Assembly (NCBI GenBank): GCA_032718475.1
Contig: JAUCBJ010001187.1
Location: 47,554-111,553, forward strand
Direction: 5' to 3'
DNA: 64,000 nt
Source: Nemertoderma westbladi
Taxonomy: Eukaryota; Xenacoelomorpha; Nemertodermatida; Nemertodermatidae
Each line of letters starts with the position of its first letter. Positions within the stretch are counted from its first letter, which is position 1. The position numbers and the translations under genes were made by a program. A model generated the notes under the pieces. That model made no database searches. It had not been told where the DNA came from and was given only the letters and a program-made list of their open reading frames with translations. Positions 61,204 to 64,000 of the stretch are shown here, piece by piece.

Positions 61204-62125
61204 TAATACTATTGGCTGGCCGGGAAAGTAATAGTGTTTATCACTTGAGCTGATGATGGTTTTGCTATATTGCGAAATATCTACCATGAAGAACGTCACA
61301 TGTAGACCGAATCCATTGAGCATAGAATGAGGACTGAAATATTCTTCATAAAATTTCCTTATCCCACAGTCATTCCTTCCTTCTGCAATGAGAGCCTTGC
61401 CTTGGCATACTCACCTATTTGCAGACTTGTCAAGCGGACGAAACCACACATCATATGTAAACCATCCGAAGACCCCTCCTCTGAATATAGAGTCTTATAC
61501 AATGACTGTGCAAAGTCTGACGAGTCTGATGAAATTTGTTTTGAGAGAATTTATGTTTATTCCATGCAAAACCAATAAACCAAGTGCAAGAGAAAACATA
61601 AATATAAGTTGCAGACGACTTGTCGTCGAAACAGTTGACTGAGTAGAAATGAGAAAATAGACTTTAGTAACCCAGAACATACAGTATTATCATCCAAATA
61701 GAACCCAAACAGTGAATTGTTTACAGTATTGTATAATTTATTAGCTGATATGTGATACTTTAAAATGTGGAGGTGCTGTGTGCTGTGGGTTGTATGTATT
61801 GCGGTTGTAAACCGAGAAGGAGTGTTGCAGGATGGGTAATGGAAAATCAAGTTGGTTAATCACTCAGGATGGTCAGGAATATGATCATTGTATGCAGTAA
61901 TCGTAGTGCGTACAACGCTATATAAGAGAGTTGGGAATGTATCCTTCCTTTATCTTCCGTGCATCTTACACACGCTAGCAATACGTGAATGTCTTGAGAT
62001 TTCTAATGAATATATGTATGTTATAATGAATACTTCACTATCCCTTATTATGCAGATACACAGAGTCGAATGCTTTGAAGAAGATATAGTAATGGCAGCC
62101 AATTTCCTATCCTTTTTATAAAATA

Positions 62126-62230
62126 GATCTTCAATGATACTTGTAATTTCCGGACTGGCTCCACATTGCTTATCTTTATAGAGGTTCCATAGCAAGCATT
62201 CACTAGTATGTTATATTCGCCCAGTTTACC
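62126..62230. repeat. Intronic block duplicated at 19440-19560
   Basis: Shares AGATCTTCAATGAT, TCCATAGCAAGCATTCACTA and GTATGTTATATT with the left copy. It lies upstream, in gene sense, of the EGF exon at 60850. Confidence 0.75.
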
Positions 62231-62447
62231 AAAGTAATTTCAGTTGGACAAAAATTATGTGCTTGGAATTGGATGTCTGAATATATTATATACATGAGAT
62301 GATTTAATTCTCAATTGGGTTTCATAGTGTTTTAATAGGTTTTAGTTTAACTGAATAAGTATGATATTTATCATATTATACATCATCATACGATAAATCA
62401 TTTTAATTCTGATCTCATTTTCAACATACATTTTAGTTATACTCTAC

Positions 62448-62570
62448 CTTGACAGTTTCTTCCATCTCCAGAGTATCCTTGGTTACAGCTACAACTGAAT
62501 GAACCATCTGTGTTGGTACAGTCGGCGTTGGCATGGCAATCATCAGTGTTAGTGAGGCATTCATTGTCGT
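62448..62570 (-). CDS. Calcium-binding EGF exon (most upstream in window)
   Basis: A 123-bp phase 1-1 exon. The acceptor is ATATTACAG before 62570 and the donor is GTAGAGT at 62447-62441. It encodes one six-cysteine calcium-binding EGF module, with DDNEC, an NTDDC segment, CTNTDGSFSCSC and a final C in GDGRNCQ. It is about 98% identical to the exons at 60850 and 17106. Since it begins in phase 1, at least one more exon must lie beyond 64000. A longer minus-strand open frame through this region is in a different frame and has no EGF pattern. Confidence 0.9.
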
Positions 62571-64000
62571 CTGTAATATTAATATATCACTTTGGAAACA
62601 ATTATTATGCATCTTGTTTGGAGACAGGGGTGAAACTGGACGCAAAACCCGCCTTGGCGAATTAATATCCCGCCTCAATGTTAAATTCTCAATTTAGGGA
62701 ATGGAGCAGGTTACAGTGGCACGTTATTTTAACCAAAACAATAAACTAAGCATAACATAACAGGATACAGTTTTATTTCTGAGAGTAATCAGCTGTTATT
62801 TGCGGCGAATTTCCCCTGGAGAGGGATTCATTTTTATTGCGTCCAGTCCCCCTCCCCCCTATCTGTTTGTTTGTTGGTAAATGAAATAGTCTGTAATGTA
62901 TGTCTTCATTTATAAACGATTGTATAAACATGACTTCACTCCAACATCACGGCCTGGCTCAGCTCTATAATATGAAATGTGTGTTTTAACTGAAAATATA
63001 CACAGTACAAAAGCTGAATGTCACCAAGCAGTTAATAAAATGTCATATTTTGCAAGGCAATCTCTGATTTTCAATAAATTTAAAGCGAAAATAATAGGAA
63101 ATTAGTTACTTTTTTAGAGCACACACATACACAATACCTACCTCATTTATTGGTTTATTAAATTGATAGTTATAAATAATATACTTATTATGATTTGATT
63201 CACAATTGTTTTTCAAAGTGCTTTAATTTAACTGTGTTGTGAAACATGACTTTTATCATATATATAATTTATTTATTTTTATAATTTATCATATATATAT
63301 ATATATGTGTATATTCCTCGCAGCTTTTAGGCCACTGGTCCCACTGAGAAAGATATGCGGTATGTATAAGAAATAGTTATACATGTATATAGTTGACAAA
63401 GTTTAGCGTCATCTAGCGGGTAACTATGAAATTTTCTATGTTATATACATATATATATATATTTTGAATGCGCAATTAGGCCATTATTAAATAATTGAAT
63501 AGGGTGCCTATATTACATAGGATGCTTAATAGATTTATTAATGAGGTATTTTGTTTGAATGAAGTTCGTAACCATTGTGTGTTGGTCGTGTTTGTTTGTT
63601 TGGGTGGGGTTGGGAGGGGGGTGGGGGTGTATACATGTAAAAGAATGAGCCGCCAAGGTGTGCTGAGAGATAAGACGAATGGAGGTGTCGACTAGGGCAG
63701 GGATGAATTTATTTACCACTGGTGTTAATCTAAAAACATTTCGTATTGCAATATAGGATATAATTTTTGTAAAATTTTGAAATATTACCGCCCCCTTTAA
63801 TATTTCTAAATGTTCTAAAAATTATAGCACTACAGTAGTGATGCAACGGGAATCTGGCTTCTAATTGGGGGGGGGGGGGGGGGGGGCGGAGAATCCTTCA
63901 TAGAAAGCGTCAATTAAATAAGCTTCAAATTGAGATTGAAAATTTATATTACAATTCAAATTAGGTCTACACAACTGCTGAGTGAGTTAAAATATAGGCA
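62571..64000 (-). other. Upstream intron, partial
   Basis: No exon is found. Sequence at about 62860-62950 repeats that at 61015-61095, and 63165-63310 repeats 60645-60790, i.e. the flanks of another EGF-exon unit. Positions 62630-62860 look inserted relative to the other copy. There are (TA)n runs at about 63290-63306 and 63446-63462 and a 20-G run at 63867-63886. Confidence 0.6.
63867..63886 (+). repeat. Homopolymer run of 20 G
   Basis: An uninterrupted G tract in the intron, similar to that at 16916. It is a C tract on the gene's sense strand. Confidence 0.9.

Larger units (their letters stand above)
60973..62447 (-). other. 1,475-bp intron between two EGF exons
   Basis: Contains an A/T microsatellite (61104-61203), the duplicated block 62126-62230, and sequence near 61015-61095 (ATGTATGTCTTGATTTATAAAC, then GACTTCACTCCAACATC) that recurs at about 62875-62950 on the far side of the next EGF exon. 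Overlapping short open frames at 61327-61642 on both strands do not resemble any family I know. Confidence 0.6.

Noticed and set aside
61327-61850. Overlapping short frames on both strands in the intron between EGF exons
   Set aside because: Mutually overlapping, no family resemblance, no splice context. Likely chance.
62433-62678. 81-codon minus-strand frame over the EGF exon
   Set aside because: Wrong frame for the six-cysteine EGF pattern and it runs through both splice sites.

Overview
The window is eukaryotic genomic DNA. It contains phase-1 split EGF exons with GT/AG introns, several classes of metazoan retroelement, AT-rich introns and a very large satellite. The Ca-binding EGF exons together with BEL/Pao, Penelope-like and LINE remnants suggest an animal, probably an aquatic invertebrate. 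I cannot name the species from the sequence alone.

The backbone is one gene on the minus strand. Five exons are visible, read from high to low coordinates: three nearly identical 123-bp calcium-binding EGF exons (62448-62570, 60850-60972, 17106-17228), one diverged EGF exon (2538-2660), and a terminal coding exon (1430-2211). The terminal exon carries two copies of a cysteine-containing domain of about 125 residues that I do not recognise. All junctions are phase 1, so the EGF exons can be added or lost without shifting the frame. The gene starts beyond the right edge. Its introns are 1,475, 43,621, 14,445 and 326 bp.

Two introns are inflated by repeats. The 14.4-kb intron holds a complete, recent LTR retrotransposon (2754-15064, plus strand, antisense to the gene). 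It has 1.05-kb TG...CA LTRs differing at about six sites plus one 5-bp indel, and a CCATT target-site duplication. It encodes a 1,140-residue BEL/Pao-type Gag and, after one in-frame TGA, a retropepsin domain. Reverse transcriptase, RNase H and integrase are missing, so it is non-autonomous. A decayed third coding-like region precedes the 3' LTR. LINE debris fills the rest of this intron.

The 43.6-kb intron is about 91% satellite. From 20521 to 60150 there are about 858 head-to-tail copies of a 46-bp monomer, of which I count 41 carrying a 4-bp GTCC insertion (50-bp form). Distances between diagnostic variants fit 46n+4k, where k is the number of 50-bp copies crossed, and they reveal nested tandem duplications of about 1.8, 2.4, 2.6, 3.0, 4.7 and 11.0 kb. 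The same intron has a LINE 3' fragment (minus strand), a 21-bp minisatellite and a tRNA-like SINE head.

The left edge (1-1084), beyond the gene's last exon, holds a LINE C-terminal fragment and a Penelope-like GIY-YIG fragment. The right edge (62571-64000) is intronic, with simple repeats and a copy of the sequence that flanks the EGF exons, suggesting more EGF exons outside the window.
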